Assembly: GCA_028023455.1 (NCBI GenBank)
Contig: JAQFVV010012396.1
Location: 22,814,750 to 22,878,749 of the forward strand
Length of the DNA: 64,000 bases
From: Epiperipatus broadwayi
Lineage: Eukaryota; Onychophora; Udeonychophora; Euonychophora; Peripatidae
Direction: 5' to 3'
The notes under the pieces were generated by a model. That model was not told where the DNA came from. It made no database searches and worked only from the letters and a program-made list of their open reading frames with translations. The position numbers and the translations under genes were made by a program. Position 1 is the stretch's first letter; every line of letters starts with the position of its first letter. Positions 11,491 through 23,084 of this stretch are shown here, piece by piece.

Positions 11491-13560
11491 TCATCATCAT
11501 CATCATTTTCAATAATTATCAATCCATTGTAGGATGAAGGTCTCTCCAAGTTTAATCCATCTTCTCTGATCTCTAGCCTCTATTCTCCACATCACACCAG
11601 CACACATTTTTATTTTATCCATCCATCTCAAATGTGGTCTCTTTCTAGATCTTTTACAATCACTTGAAATCCAGTTTAAAATTTCAACTGTGCAACTATT
11701 ATCAACTTTTATAGTAGCATGTCCAGCACAACTCCATTCTAATGTCCTATTTATTTTAATGATGTCACTAACACCTACTTGTTCTCTTACCCACATATTT
11801 AATTTTCAATCACTTCTGATTACTCCTAACCTGCATCTCTCCATACTTCCTTAAGTGGTCTAAAGTCTCTATATTGCCCTTTTGTTAAGTATCCAAGTCT
11901 CAGATCCATAAACAAAAACTAGTAACATACATTTATTAAAAACCTTTTATTTTCAAACACATGCAGATATTTTGTTTTACTATTAAGTTATTTGTACCAA
12001 AAGCATTCCAACAAAGTTTAATTCTATGATTAATTTCTTCCATTATATTTCCATCTTTGTTAATAATCTGACCAAGGTATTTGAAGTTGTTAATCTTTTC
12101 TAACTCATCACTATAAATCAATATTTTTTTTTGAGAAAATCAATTGAATAATAGTCTTTTTAACATTTAATCTTAATCCTATTTTTTTATTTTAATCTGA
12201 TAAATCTTGCAACCATTCCTGACTCTAAATCATTATTTGCAAAAACAACTATCATCTGCAAATTTTAAATGTCTTAAATAACTTTTATTTACTTTTATTA
12301 TCTTAGCTTTTTATTTTATTCCATAAAATACATGTTGCAAAACTGCTGTAAAATGTTTTGGAGGATATGCAGTCATATCTTTCTCAATTTTAATCTTTTT
12401 TAAATATCATTATGTAATCTAATTATTGCTGTTGTATTTTTATAAACATTCTTCAGAATATAACATTATCCTTTGTTTATACCCTGATGATCAATACTGT
12501 AATCACTTAAGGAATACTTATAGAATCAAATCCAATGCATAATGGCAACTCACATTCATTACTTCATTTATAATTTTTCTCAACACTTGGATATAATCCA
12601 TTGTACTAAAACTACTACTAAATCCAGCTTGTTCTTTTAGTTGATCAAAATCCAGAGTTCACTTTAAATGAGTTGTAATTATTTTGGTAAAAATTTTGTG
12701 CAGAACTGATAAAAGACTGATAAGTCTGAATATTAATATTACATTTTTCCAGTCATCTGTTATAATCTCTATTATTTAGACATTTCATACATAATTTTGC
12801 CAAAAAAAAAATTATTTTTTCACCTGTCTCTTTTAAGATATCAATTACAATTTTCACCTAGAGTTTTTTTTTTCTTTATAAAATTAATTGCATATCTTAC
12901 GTCTTCATTTAAAATCCTGAAAAAATCCAGAAGATATAGTTATTCTTGGAGGTACTTTTCTTTGGTCTTTATTGCTATATAATTCTTGATAGAATTATTT
13001 TACATATTTTGTGATGTCATCTCTCTTTTTAGTAATAGTTCCATCTTTGTTCTGTATTGCAAAAATAAATTTCTTACCAATACCAAAATGCTGTTTTACA
13101 CTCTTGTGATTTTTTTTTTTTTATATAACTTTACTTCCTAGTTCACAATTATACTTTCTTATATTATTATCAAGTCTTTATGAGCACCATTTTATAAAAT
13201 TTGATATATTTAATCTTTCTCAATGCATCATTTTTATCATTAATTGTCTTGTCTCAGTTGAAATTTGCTGCTGCTTTTTAATACCAACTATCTTTGTTAC
13301 AGTTTTTAAAAGAATATCAGTTATCTTCCTATTGATTTCATTCAAATATGAATCATATTAAAAATCTGTTAATATTTAAAAACTATTTGCAAGTTCTAAT
13401 TTAAATTTATTAGAATGTTAAGAATATCAACTGTAAATATTGTTTTTCTTAATAATTTTTTTTTCCAGTTTTGCATTAACATTTATCTTATATCTCACTA
13501 ATTGATGATCACTTCCTGTGTAAAATTTATTAATTTAATATTGCAATCATGAAATCCATT
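11491..13560 (-). pseudogene. RTE-like LINE relic, endonuclease end through 3' tail
   Basis: About 2 kb of decayed ORF is read from right to left. The endonuclease C-terminal motif GSDHQLVRYKINVNAK lies near 13,500. Linker motifs follow (QNKDGTITKKRDDITKYVK near 13,040). RT fingers are at 12,560-12,760 (RLISLLSVLHKIFTKIIT, then DFDQLKEQAGFSSSFST). The palm FADD box is near 12,270 (LKFADDS). The NKDGNIMEEINHRIKLCWNA segment lies near 12,060. The C-terminal WSCAGHATIKVD ... RWIKLGETFILQWIDN ends at about 11,510. TCATCATCATCATCATT on the plus strand marks the 3' tail. Many frameshifts and stops make it non-functional. It is a sister copy of the 8.7-10.4 kb relic. Confidence 0.85.
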
Positions 13561-16019
13561 ATAGAACCTCACATTCACAATGCTCAAAATCCATGTAGAT
13601 CAATCCATGAGATGAATTAATGTCAGAATTAAGGAGCATAAAAACGTATTCAATTAGAAGTTAAATATATCAGCTTTTATATCAATTTCTTTGCCACAAA
13701 GCTAATTTTGATAATTCTACAATACTTTTTAATTTGGAAAACTATGATCTGAGAACCATGAGAGAAACTCTTGAAATATTAAAAAAACCAAGTGATTTAA
13801 ATAAAGCTGATGAAGTGCAATGTGAAGATGACTTATTTTATTCTTTCATCTAATATCAACTTGAAATAAAATAATGGTAAAACTAAAGAAAATAAACATT
13901 TTGTTAATCCATGTATTTTGAAAATAAACTATTATATATATATATATAAGTGATTGTTTTTTACTTTACACTCAATCTTATTTTTTATTTCATGCTAAAT
14001 CTTGTTACTATTCAAGATCTAATGTTTTTTCTTATAAAACTTGATCTTGATAATAATGGATATTATTATATTGAAACATCAGGAATTAATACAAAATAAT
14101 ACCTGGTTTAACACTAAAAGTGTACATTTTTATGCATATATAGCGAGATGATTATGTGTCTCATGGCATAAAACAATATAGTAGTATGTGCACACACACA
14201 CACATATATATATATATAGTTGAAAGAAAAAAATATAAATAAACCGAAATTTTTTGTAGATACAGGAATAACAGTTAAGGATTGAATAATTTTGAATTTA
14301 AAAAAATATAAATTAAACATTTAAAAAGATCTAATTAATATTTTATTAATTCTGATTTTGAAATTAAAACAAGGATGATCTTATGTTAAAATAGATATAG
14401 TGATAATTATAAAGTTCCACTATCTATTTTGGTTAGATTTTTTTAAAAATAAAGCTTGTATAACATATTTTGTTGAAAGTCCTACAAAGTTGTTTTTGAA
14501 AGGATTAATGTAAATTGAAGAATCATTAACTTTTTACATTCATGATAAAAAAAACTTACTTTTAATTACCTTTTTAAAAAAATTCTACCCTGACTATAAA
14601 AAGATTGGAAAAAAGATTGACAGTTTTAGAGATTATGATAGCATTATTAGCACTATTATGATGAAATTACAATAAAAAGGGAAAGTGGAAGCAGCTGCTG
14701 CTGCTAGTGCAATAATGGCAGAGTTTGAATTCACATGGAAACAAGATCCAGCTTTAATATGCTTCATAGCCCATATGTGTGCATATTTGATATCAATGAG
14801 ACTGAAGGCAGCTCACTGCCAGCCAACAGTTATGAGATAATACCTTTCTCAAAGATGACAATAAGCCAGTCTACTGTTAGAAGGGACTAGCTTGTCCAGA
14901 GATTCCATCAGCTTGCTGAAATAGATTATATGTATGTTGTTTTATCTATATGCACAGAAGCACAGATAAAGCTACTGCATTGGATACATATAAAGTACAG
15001 CTCATGAGTAGAATGGGATACATATTATTTTAAATAATTTCTTGAAAATGAGACTAAGATCTCTAATTTAAATTCAAACAAGTCAATAATTTTTGCTTTA
15101 AATTATAAGTCTAGAAAAAGATTGATTCATAAATGATTTTATTTTGAGATTAAAAAAATTAATCTCAGAAAATCTTATTGTTAATGAAGAAACAAAAAGC
15201 CAAATCACTTTTTTGGAAAAAGATCTTTCAAACTGAATCTAATGACCAATTATTTGTTAAAAAAAAAAGAAAAAAAAATTGTTATGAAGGACTGGCAAAG
15301 TAATATACATTTTTTTTGTCTAAAGAGAAAAACTTTTTTTACTATTAGAAATAATAAATGTAGTAATAATTATGATTTGATGTGTGCATTTGTTTTATGT
15401 GTACATTTTTAACATGAAATTAATTTTCTTAATATATATAATATAACTGTAATAAGTTTATTATTTTATAAATGCTAGTGTGTGCACACATTTCCATGTG
15501 CACACACATATATGTAAATCAGCCACTATTAATGAATTATTAAAATGGATTGATTTTTATTTTATTAGATAATGACAGTTCTAATATGTTAATTTTTAAT
15601 TTTATATAGGCATGTCTGTGTGCTGATGATATATAGATGTTTAATGTAATCCTATTGAGATATTTGTAAATCACAAAGTAATATTTATTTATTTTTGTAT
15701 TAATGAAAATCAGAATGCCTAATTTATATTTATAGCATACTCATCAGACCTTAATTTCATTATATTATTTTTAATTAATAAATTTATATTTCATTATTAA
15801 ACTTATTTCAGTGAATTTACTCAATCAAAAAATAGTTTTTGAATATTATATGTTTGTATTATATTTCTTGCTCATAGTAATAGTTGTAAAGGTTTTTCTC
15901 ATTGAGCTTGGTTCATTCATAAGGATCTGTTATATAAAATGGGTTTATATTTAGTGTTTATGAACATCCAGTTGATAATGATTTCATTACTTCTCTATTG
16001 TTGGATGGTTCAAAGGGGA
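13561..16019. other. Unclassified DNA with a CA/TA microsatellite and a moderate-complexity island
   Basis: A (CA)n(TA)n tract lies at about 14,192-14,218. From about 14,680 to 15,020 base composition is more balanced, and one frame (about 14,688-14,831, plus) is open for roughly 50 codons with a short Ala run (GAAGCAGCTGCTGCTGCTAG). I do not recognise a protein or repeat there. The remainder shows nothing. Confidence 0.45.
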
Positions 16020-16205
16020 CATTCTTCAAAGTCTATGCACTACAATTCACTTTATTTTTTTCTTTAGAAATTAAGTTTATAGTTGGCCAGTAAATTAAGA
16101 GTACTAAGTGATCAGAAGGCATTGATGATGATCAGCATGTTTTAATATTACAGCATTATTGTTTTTATTGTTGTATATTCTTATGTATTAGCACTTAAGT
16201 TTGAG
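16020..16205. repeat. Dispersed repeat family D, copy 1
   Basis: This shares long colinear similarity with 36,238-36,412: AAAGTCTAT.CACTACA, TTATAGTTGGCC.GTA, CATTGATGATGATCA.CATGT, CAGCATTATT and GCACTTAAGT occur in the same order and spacing. The copies are diverged. No coding frame, tail or terminal structure is visible, so the class is unknown. Confidence 0.65.
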
Positions 16206-17630
16206 GATCCAAATTGTTGTTTAAATAATCTGCCCCAAGCTGGCAAGAGCTAAATAATTAGTCTGGTCTATAATGGACCACTTTCAAATCCAGTGACAAG
16301 ATTGACTGTTGATTTATTTTTATTTTATGATCATATATGATGATGAATGATTATTATTCATCTGTAATGCTGGGTGAGCTTATAGTTAGTTCTGTACCTA
16401 TGCCTCATGGTCATATTATTTGTATGTTTATATTTGAGTCATTGACTTGGGATTGATGATGTTGATTGCAATCACCCCAGATGCATCTCTAAAATACTTC
16501 CTATCATTACAATAGAAATTAATAACACATTTATGCAGAATGACATTTAGTAAAATATAGATTTAAAAAAATAAATAAATAATCCACTGCAATATAATAT
16601 TTTTTAACCAGTTTCCAATATTCAGTTATGTAAAGAGAATACACTATTCACCAGGCTAGCAAATTTTTGGACAGTGAGAATGAATTTTTTTTCTTGATTT
16701 GATTTATTAAAACCTTTAAACTTGATCAAAATCTCATTTGAAAATTAACTTCAGATTGTAATTATCACAAATAGAAAGGCTAACATAAAAATAGGCTATC
16801 ATTTTTATGACAAATATACTATGATCAGATGCTTTCCCAAAACTATCAAAGGGTTTTTAGTGGAGAATAATAGAAGAATGTTCATATGTGAAGTACAACT
16901 ATGAATAATCAATTAATTCCCAACCAAAAATGTCTACTCCTGCCTTATAGATTAGGTTGTTACTTTATTAAAGGTTAAATAGAGTTTCCAATACAAACAG
17001 TCATTTTCATCTTTCTTTTTTCTTTTTAGGTAAGATAAGTTATTGTAGGACCAATTATCATGAGCTTCTCCTGCCAACAGACATTATTTTATGCTAACAA
17101 AGAATATAGAATTATGGGGTTGTTTAAGAATATTGTCATCATTTAACTACACACATAGCAATTCTGATATCAATTCTCATTTTGATTCATTTTTAGCTTA
17201 AGCGATTGAGAATTTTGAAATCAATGTTAGATTTAGTAGTTTTGCAATTCTTAATTATGATTTTAGCGTAAGGCAGTACAATCCCTAATAAGTTGATTTA
17301 GGACTGGATTTGAGTGAGAGAGAAGTTTAAAAAATATTGTATTTAGGCAACTCTACATAGAAATCCCATTGCCTACCATGGGAGTGGAATAAAAAAGGTA
17401 GGTTCAAATGGCCTTATCATATATTTTGAATGAGTTGGGTGCCTAATGGATTACTCATTACAATGTTAGAAATTACAATAATAATAATAATATTAGTAGT
17501 AGTAGTTGTAGTGACAAAGGAGGCAGACATAAATACTAGGGGTAAATATTATTAAATTATTTCTCTATTATTATAATAGAAGAAATGCAAACTTTATTGA
17601 ATTTATCCTCAAACTGAGAATGGAGGACTA
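16206..17630. other. Unclassified AT-rich DNA
   Basis: No gene is recognised. Short AAT-type repeats occur near 17,480. The phrase GGTTCAAATGGCCT at about 17,402 recurs near 34,330, too short to define a family. Confidence 0.45.
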
Positions 17631-18250
17631 CACTGGAGACTAAGGAGCTGTCAAGATGTAACATCAGTTTATCTGTTCTTGAAGAAAATCTTCCAGAGGA
17701 AATAAGTTTAGTAGAGTTATAGAGGAATAAAAAAGTTTTGTTGCAAAGGCAAGCCTTTAGTGAAAATTGAATGTATGATGTTGGATTGGCTGCAAAGTCT
17801 AATTTAATATCATATGATATTGGAACTTCATAGTATCTATAAAAGACTAATGGTATTAAAACTCCTACACTCCTAATTTAGATTCAGATAAACAATGTTA
17901 TCCAACAATGAATAAATTTTCTCAGACATTTTAATGCACATATTGTTACAAATAGTAGGTTTTAGCCAAAAGCCATTGGAAATCATGGTATCAGTTGTGT
18001 AAATTCAAATAATTAATTATTATTGTATTTTTATAGAATACATGGATAGACTATAAATACTTTATTTAGGCAAAAACCACTATAAATAAACAAGAATGGA
18101 CCCACTTACAACAATAACATTTAAAAAATTACATTGTATCTAAGAATCGAAAAGCAAAAATATATTAATACTATGGGAGCACATAAGTTTAGATTGTTAG
18201 AAAGATTATAGACTAGTAGGTTCCAAGATTAACGTCAATTTTTATTCTTT
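17631..18250 (+). pseudogene. LINE relic, AP-endonuclease domain (first half of a split element)
   Basis: The plus strand, with stops and shifts, matches the endonuclease of the LINE type often mis-annotated as craniofacial development protein 2. In order: ELSRCNISLSVLEENLPEEI (about 17,645), the PTL-DSD block (about 17,870), a degenerate GDFNAH box read as RHFNAHIVTNSRF (about 17,919), PKAIGNHGISCVNSNN (about 17,967), NTLF-QKPLYK (about 18,050) and KDYRLVGSKINVNF (about 18,205), which aligns to the DHRL box. The matching RT domain lies downstream at 20,985. Three younger elements occupy the gap. Confidence 0.75.
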
Positions 18251-18364
18251 AAAAAAATATATTATACATACTAAATTTTAACAATTATTGGACACTAAAT
18301 TGGTTTATTTGGATCTTCAGTAATGTTATATTAAGTAATAACCTGTATATTTATACTTTACGTT
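18251..18364. other. Boundary sequence between the LINE endonuclease and the PLE fragment
   Basis: AT-rich sequence without recognisable content. The exact left edge of the PLE insertion is not resolved. Confidence 0.4.
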
Positions 18365-19140
18365 TGTCTTCAATATAATAATATTAAATCGTGCTTTCAC
18401 ACTTCCAACGTAAAGCTATAACAACAATTTGAAAACTAAATTAAATGGCTGAGCGCTTTCAAGAAGATATACTTCTCATATTCATAGCCAGTTATGGTCC
18501 TTTATTTGGAATCATTATATAAATAAATCTGATATGCAAATTATATGCAAATGAGTCACTAAGACCACCTTTTAGATATCGCAAAACATGCATCCTTACG
18601 ATTAATGGTGAAAGAGTCCTCTGCTATAAAGTATGCTTCTTTTAGCTTTCGCCTAATATCATGCCTCTCAGTACAAACTAATTTTGCAGACTTTTTCTAA
18701 GGAGTTTTGTTTGAGTTTTCATACACCTATCTCAACTAATAGGCTTATTAACAACACTAAGGATACTATAGCTTCTGATCAGACCCCAAAGGGAGTGTAC
18801 AGAATGGCATGCCCTCATAATGAATGCAAAGCATCATACTATGGTGAAAATAGAGCCACCATAGCTACTAGGATATCACAACACAAGTATAGATACAATA
18901 AGGCACATACAAATCCAGAATGCACTTCAATTTTTGCTCAACATCAAAAATTGTCAGGACATGTGTTCGAACCCACATCTGCAAAATTAGTTTGTACTGA
19001 GAGGCATGATATTAGGTGAAAGGTAAAAGAAGCATACTTTATTGCAGAGGACTCTTTTGCCATAAATCATAAGGATGCATGTTTTGCGATATCTAAAAGA
19101 TGGTATGGATACAAATTTATCTATCCTTGGGTTCATTAAA
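18365..19140 (+). mobile_element. Penelope-like element fragment with inverted 3' end
   Basis: A GIY-YIG coding end on the plus strand (18,684-19,135) faces an inverted copy of its own 3' end on the left. The arms are 18,565-18,690 and 18,978-19,103, 126 nt each with about eight mismatches. To the left of that arm, 18,365-18,564 reads on the minus strand as the 3' UTR, with a small hairpin (GAAG-UAUAU-CUUC) followed by GAAAGCGCUCAGCC. PLEs are known to carry inverted or direct terminal copies. No reverse-transcriptase part is present. Confidence 0.7.
18684..19137 (+). pseudogene. GIY-YIG endonuclease domain of a Penelope-like element, fragment
   Basis: The frame opens at 18,684 and stops at 19,017. 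GVY lies at residues 37-39 and YYG at 52-54 (the two halves of the GIY-YIG signature). A conserved Arg sits in ATRISQH (residue 63), with His at 67. After the stop the same protein continues as KEAYFIAEDSFAINHKDACF and SKRWYGYKFIYPWVH-stop (to about 19,137), so one in-frame stop or shift interrupts it. In intact PLEs this domain follows the reverse transcriptase and nicks DNA for insertion. No RT is present here, so the fragment is dead. The first codons lie in the inverted arm, so the true domain start is upstream of what is preserved. Confidence 0.75.
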
Positions 19141-19295
19141 AAAAAGAATCATAACTAATTTTCTGATAATGATATTATTAATGATTTGATTAAAAGCAAA
19201 CATTTAAAATGTTTAATATATGGTATGGCTGAAGATTTATCAGCCCCATATAGCTATTTGAGCTGGGTAACTGGGTCTGAAGACATGTAGATCTA

Positions 19296-19377
19296 GTGTC
19301 TGAACCTACCCTGGCACCTCTCTGAGGAGTACCAAAGCACGAAACCATGGTTATGGGTTGGGGGGGGGGTTCCTGAC
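19296..19377 (+). ncRNA. Hammerhead ribozyme (family F, unit 1)
   Basis: The core CUGAGGA (19,322-19,328) fits the consensus CUGANGA, and GAAA (19,341-19,344) is intact. Stem II is GUAC-CAAA-GCAC with one A-C mismatch; unit 2 has GUGC there, restoring it. Stem III is ACC/GGU closed by a 2-nt loop. The predicted cleavage site is after 19,352. Stem I pairs ACCUCU (19,316-19,321) with AUGGGU (five of six), followed by an outer helix GAACC/GGUUC. Fold predicted by eye. Confidence 0.75.
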
Positions 19378-19718
19378 AGAAATATTTTAAATGCTGGCTC
19401 TGGCTAAGCATTTATCATAAATCTTATTGAGGAATTGGCAATCCTCACTGTTTATAACTTACAAGCTTAAGAGATAGGGGCATATGATCTATGACTCTTA
19501 TTTTGACTATTTATAGTCTCTGCCTTAAGTCTTATGCAATTTTATATTGCTAAGACTACTAATACATGGTATGGCTGAAGATCTATCAGCACTATATAGC
19601 TATTTGAGTTGAATAGCTGGGTTTGAAGACATGTAGATGTCTGAAAATTTCAGATTTTCCACACAATAGATAACTTTTAGATAATTGCTTGGCTTTGGTT
19701 TGGTATTTTTAGATCTAG

Positions 19719-19800
19719 TGTCTGAACCTACCCTGGCACCTCTCTAAAAAGTGCCAAAGCATAAAACCATGGTCAGGGGTTTGGGGGGGTGTTCATGACA
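19719..19800 (+). ncRNA. Hammerhead ribozyme motif (family F, unit 2, mutated core)
   Basis: Stem I pairs ACCUCU with AGGGGU over all six positions. Stem II is GUGC-CAAA-GCAU and the cleavage triplet GUC ends at 19,774. The core has decayed (CUAAAAA for CUGANGA, AAAA for GAAA), so it should be inactive. Units 1 and 2 together restore an ideal consensus. Confidence 0.65.
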
Positions 19801-20318
19801 GAAATATTTTAAGTGCTGGCTCTGGAAAAGCATTTATCATAAAGCTTGTTGAGGAATTGACAATCCTTACTGTTTATAACTTACAAGCTTAAGAGATAGG
19901 GTCATGTGATCTATGACTCTTATTTTGAGTATTTATTTAAAATGTTTTTCTTGACATAAAAACAAATTAAATGTGGAATTTCATAATAAATGCTGAAATC
20001 TGATTGTAGAAGTACAACTGACAAGATTATAAAGAAATGAATGGTGGATTAAAACTGCAAAGAAGATACATACATTGTTGATCATGATCATTCTAAATCT
20101 CTTTTTGATGCACTGAAAACAGCATTGTGGACTTGTGAAATAATATTACAATCTTATTACATTCAGAAATGATTTACTGTCTTGTATATATGTGATATTT
20201 TGAAAAGATGGATGTGATTTATCTTCTTTTTAATAATGATATAAGAATTGAGATGATGATCTTTTAAATATGAATCCATTTTATCTATTCATTTACATTT
20301 GTAAAAAAACTACTTGTC

Positions 20319-20970
20319 TGGGGATATTGTATGAGTAGGCCACTAGATGAGGATAATAGTCTGGGGATATTGAATGAGTAGGCATTAGATGGGAATTTTA
20401 TGCACAAGCCTTCCAGCATCCATTAATTACTCTGGTTTGCACTGAGTGGCAATATCTATAGAGAGTTTTGCCAGTTTTAATAACAGTTATAAGCAAGCAT
20501 AAGAAATGGTCATCATGTGATGTTTATTGGCTTAAAACCAATCCTTCCTAATAGAATAGTGGTGGCTATGGTTATTAAAGAACCAAAGTCACCAAAATGT
20601 ATAGGTATTGAACTGAGTTTAGACCTATATGTCTGTATAAGCTAATAAGCTTGGTTTAAAACTATTACAGTGTTTTCAATTTAAAACTCATAGTTTTGTA
20701 GTTAAATAGAGATAAAAAGTGAGTGCTGTGCATTCGATCCTAAGATCTAGGTGCAGTGCTCTCATATCCAAGGCTTCTCACTGATGAAAGAAACAAGCCA
20801 GAAACTAGTCTGGGAATATTGGATGAGTAGTCACTAGATGGGGATTTTATGAACAGCCTTCTGGCATCCATTGATTACTCTGGCTTGCACTGTGTGATAA
20901 TACATATAGAGAGTTTTGCTTGTTTTAATAATAGTTATAAGAAAGCATAGAAAATGGTGATCATGTGATA
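20319..20970 (+). mobile_element. Family B hammerhead element with direct terminal repeats
   Basis: The segment CTGGGGATATTG.ATGAGTAG ... GAGAGTTTTG ... CATAAGAAATGG occurs at 20,361-20,520 and again at 20,810-20,970, a period of about 449 bp. A short extra start lies at 20,319-20,350. The element begins immediately after GTC, where the hammerhead in the second repeat would cut. This is expected if a self-cleaved RNA was reverse-transcribed. The interior is non-coding. A second copy lies at 59.1-59.7 kb and a scrap at 43.46 kb. It interrupts the LINE between 18.25 and 20.99 kb. Confidence 0.75.
20761..20827 (+). ncRNA. Hammerhead ribozyme motif (family B)
   Basis: CUGAUGA lies at 20,781-20,787, GAAA at 20,801-20,804, a minimal stem III (AC-UA-GU) follows, and the cleavage triplet GUC ends at 20,810. 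Stem I pairs UCUCA (20,776-20,780) with UGGGA (20,811-20,815), then AUCCAA (20,766-20,771) with UUGGAU (20,819-20,824). The 13-nt stem II region does not pair convincingly, so activity of this copy is doubtful. Confidence 0.6.
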
Positions 20971-20984
20971 GTGGTGATAGGTTA

Positions 20985-22450
20985 ACTTTAAAAATATTGA
21001 AATCTTTTAGGAATGTATGAAGCCAAGAAGGTATGCCACATGATCTTAAGAATGCTTTTATTGTTCAAATTTTTTTAAAAAGCAAAAGGATTAAACACCA
21101 TTTCATTAATTATTATGGAAATATCATTAGTTCATATTACAGCTAGAATACTGTCAAGAATTTTGTTGAATAAGTTACTTCAGGTCTAAGATAAATGGTT
21201 AGCAAAGAATCACTTTGGTTTTGTAAAATCTAGAAGTGCTACAGCTATAGGTTTTGCTACAAAGCAAATGCAAGAAAAATGTAAAAAATAAAAAGATGGG
21301 TTTATATTTGGGTTTTATAGATTTTATCAATGCTATTGATTCACTTAATAAGATATATGACTGCATTATTTGAAATTAGTTTGTTGTTCATTGAAATTTA
21401 CTCTTATTATACAACATCTATATGATGGAATCTGATAAAGTGTTATAAAAACAGGTAAAAAATCCGAAGGATTTGAAATAAAAAATGATGTTAAACAAAA
21501 ATGGGTTATTGCTCCCAACATTATTGTTAATTAGGTGGCTTAAAGTAACAGGAATCAAATTATCATACATATTTAATGATAAAATTTTTAATTTGATTCA
21601 GCTAAAGCAGAAGCACAAATATTTTTATCTTGGATTCTGAGTTCACAATCTGTTGATAAATGTGTTGCTTTTGCCAGTTCATGAGATTTCTTTCCAGAAT
21701 GTGTTTAATGTTTTGAGTCCAACATTAAAGACTTTGGTTTATTAATTAATGTTAAAAAACTTGAGTTGTTTATTAGCTAGTGACAAAAAAAAATCCTCAG
21801 CAACTTTTTTTTAATGTGGACAGTCTCAACTTGAAAATGTAAACAGAAAGGTGAACTTCGATGTTTAGTTACAACATAGTCTTGAATGTGTTAGTTGTTG
21901 CTTTTATATTGTATAGAGCTTCTATTTTATGAAAGTTTGGCGTCAACACCTTACCAGTACATTATAAAGACATTAGAAAAGACTTCTTTAAGAATCTTCC
22001 ATTAAAAATTTAAAAAGTAATGACAAGATCATAAGATCAATTAACACTTTTTTTGCAACTTGCTAGATGAGAAACTATAAAGTCCACATTTGTTGATTGG
22101 TCATATAAAATGCATAAATGATGCAATATTTTGTAAATAGTGTTGTATGATGAAATTGAACTTCGTTTTGGATGGAAAGGTATTACCTTCTATATCATCT
22201 AAATGACCTTAGAATCATTCTAAAGAAGTGCAATATCAAATGGTTTCTTTGAAAAGATATAGCAGAGAATAAAATACTCAGATAACATCTTGAAATACTT
22301 CAAAAAAAGAAATTCTGCTAAAGAAATAAGTTAACAATGTAAAACTTCATGTAAACAGAAATTTAAATGGGTCCACAAATATAGCCAGGCAATGAAATAA
22401 GATATCTATGATTGTAGTGCCCAGCACTGAAAGTGCACTTATATCAAACA
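20985..22450 (+). pseudogene. LINE relic, reverse-transcriptase domain (second half of a split element)
   Basis: Decayed RT motifs run in order on the plus strand: YYGNIIS then ITARILSRILLNKLL (about 21,120), NHFGFVKSRSATAIGFATKQ (about 21,205), a palm A remnant FIDF-NAIDSL (about 21,310), IIQHLYDGI (about 21,410), KTGKKSEGFEIKNDVKQ (about 21,450) ending KWVIAPNI (the QG-VLAP box), and a downstream W-GHI-CIND block (about 22,095). This matches the RT that normally follows the endonuclease found at 17.6-18.25 kb, so the pieces are one element split by later insertions. Many stops; no function expected. Confidence 0.8.
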
Positions 22451-22632
22451 AATATTGGATGAATAAAAAATAACTCAATTTACAAAATTATTACATGTAA
22501 GCAGAAATGTGAATCAGCTAGTTTGTATAGTCATTATAAAACTCATTTCTAGAGTAGTTTTTTTCTCTCTCTTTACCTGTCATTTCCCTTTTTTATCAGA
22601 ATGGCTATACTTGTTTATGAGTGGCTGTTTTC

Positions 22633-22788
<156 letters not shown>

Positions 22789-23084
22789 TCTTTCAAAGGA
22801 CTTTATTCAATAACTTAAAAAAGGTTACACAATTTTTTTACACATTATTCTTGATTATTATACAGACAGTCAATTGTTTGTAAAGCTGGCAGAGGTATAA
22901 AAGTTCACATATGTGCAGTAAGTTGTTTAAACTCCTGATTAAAGTTCACTATCATATAATGTTTTTTCAATGGTGGCAAGATGTAACTTTTTCATTTGAC
23001 ATTTCTAAATCTTTTGTGACTTCCTATTTTTTATGTTTAATGGTAACTGCAATAGAGACTAGGTGTCAATAAATGTGTGATTTG

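Larger units (their letters stand above)
19202..19947 (+). mobile_element. Family F: dimeric hammerhead element (retrozyme-like) with 13-bp TSD
   Basis: Perfect direct repeats ATTTAAAATGTTT lie at 19,202-19,214 and 19,935-19,947, so 19,215-19,934 inserted as one piece. Inside are two head-to-tail units: 19,215-19,560 and 19,561-19,934. They share TATGGTATGGCTGAAGAT, CTGAACCTACCCTGGCACC, CATTTATCATAAA and AACTTACAAGCTTAAGAG. Unit 2 carries about 80 bp (19,630-19,710) missing from unit 1, and lacks the last 47 bp of unit 1. Each unit contains a hammerhead motif. There is no coding capacity. Dimers of small ribozyme units with a target duplication fit animal retrozymes moved by LINE or PLE enzymes. 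Confidence 0.8.

Noticed and set aside
14680-15020. A coding exon in the Ala-containing open stretch
   Set aside because: The frame closes after about 50 codons without splice signals, and no known protein is recognised.
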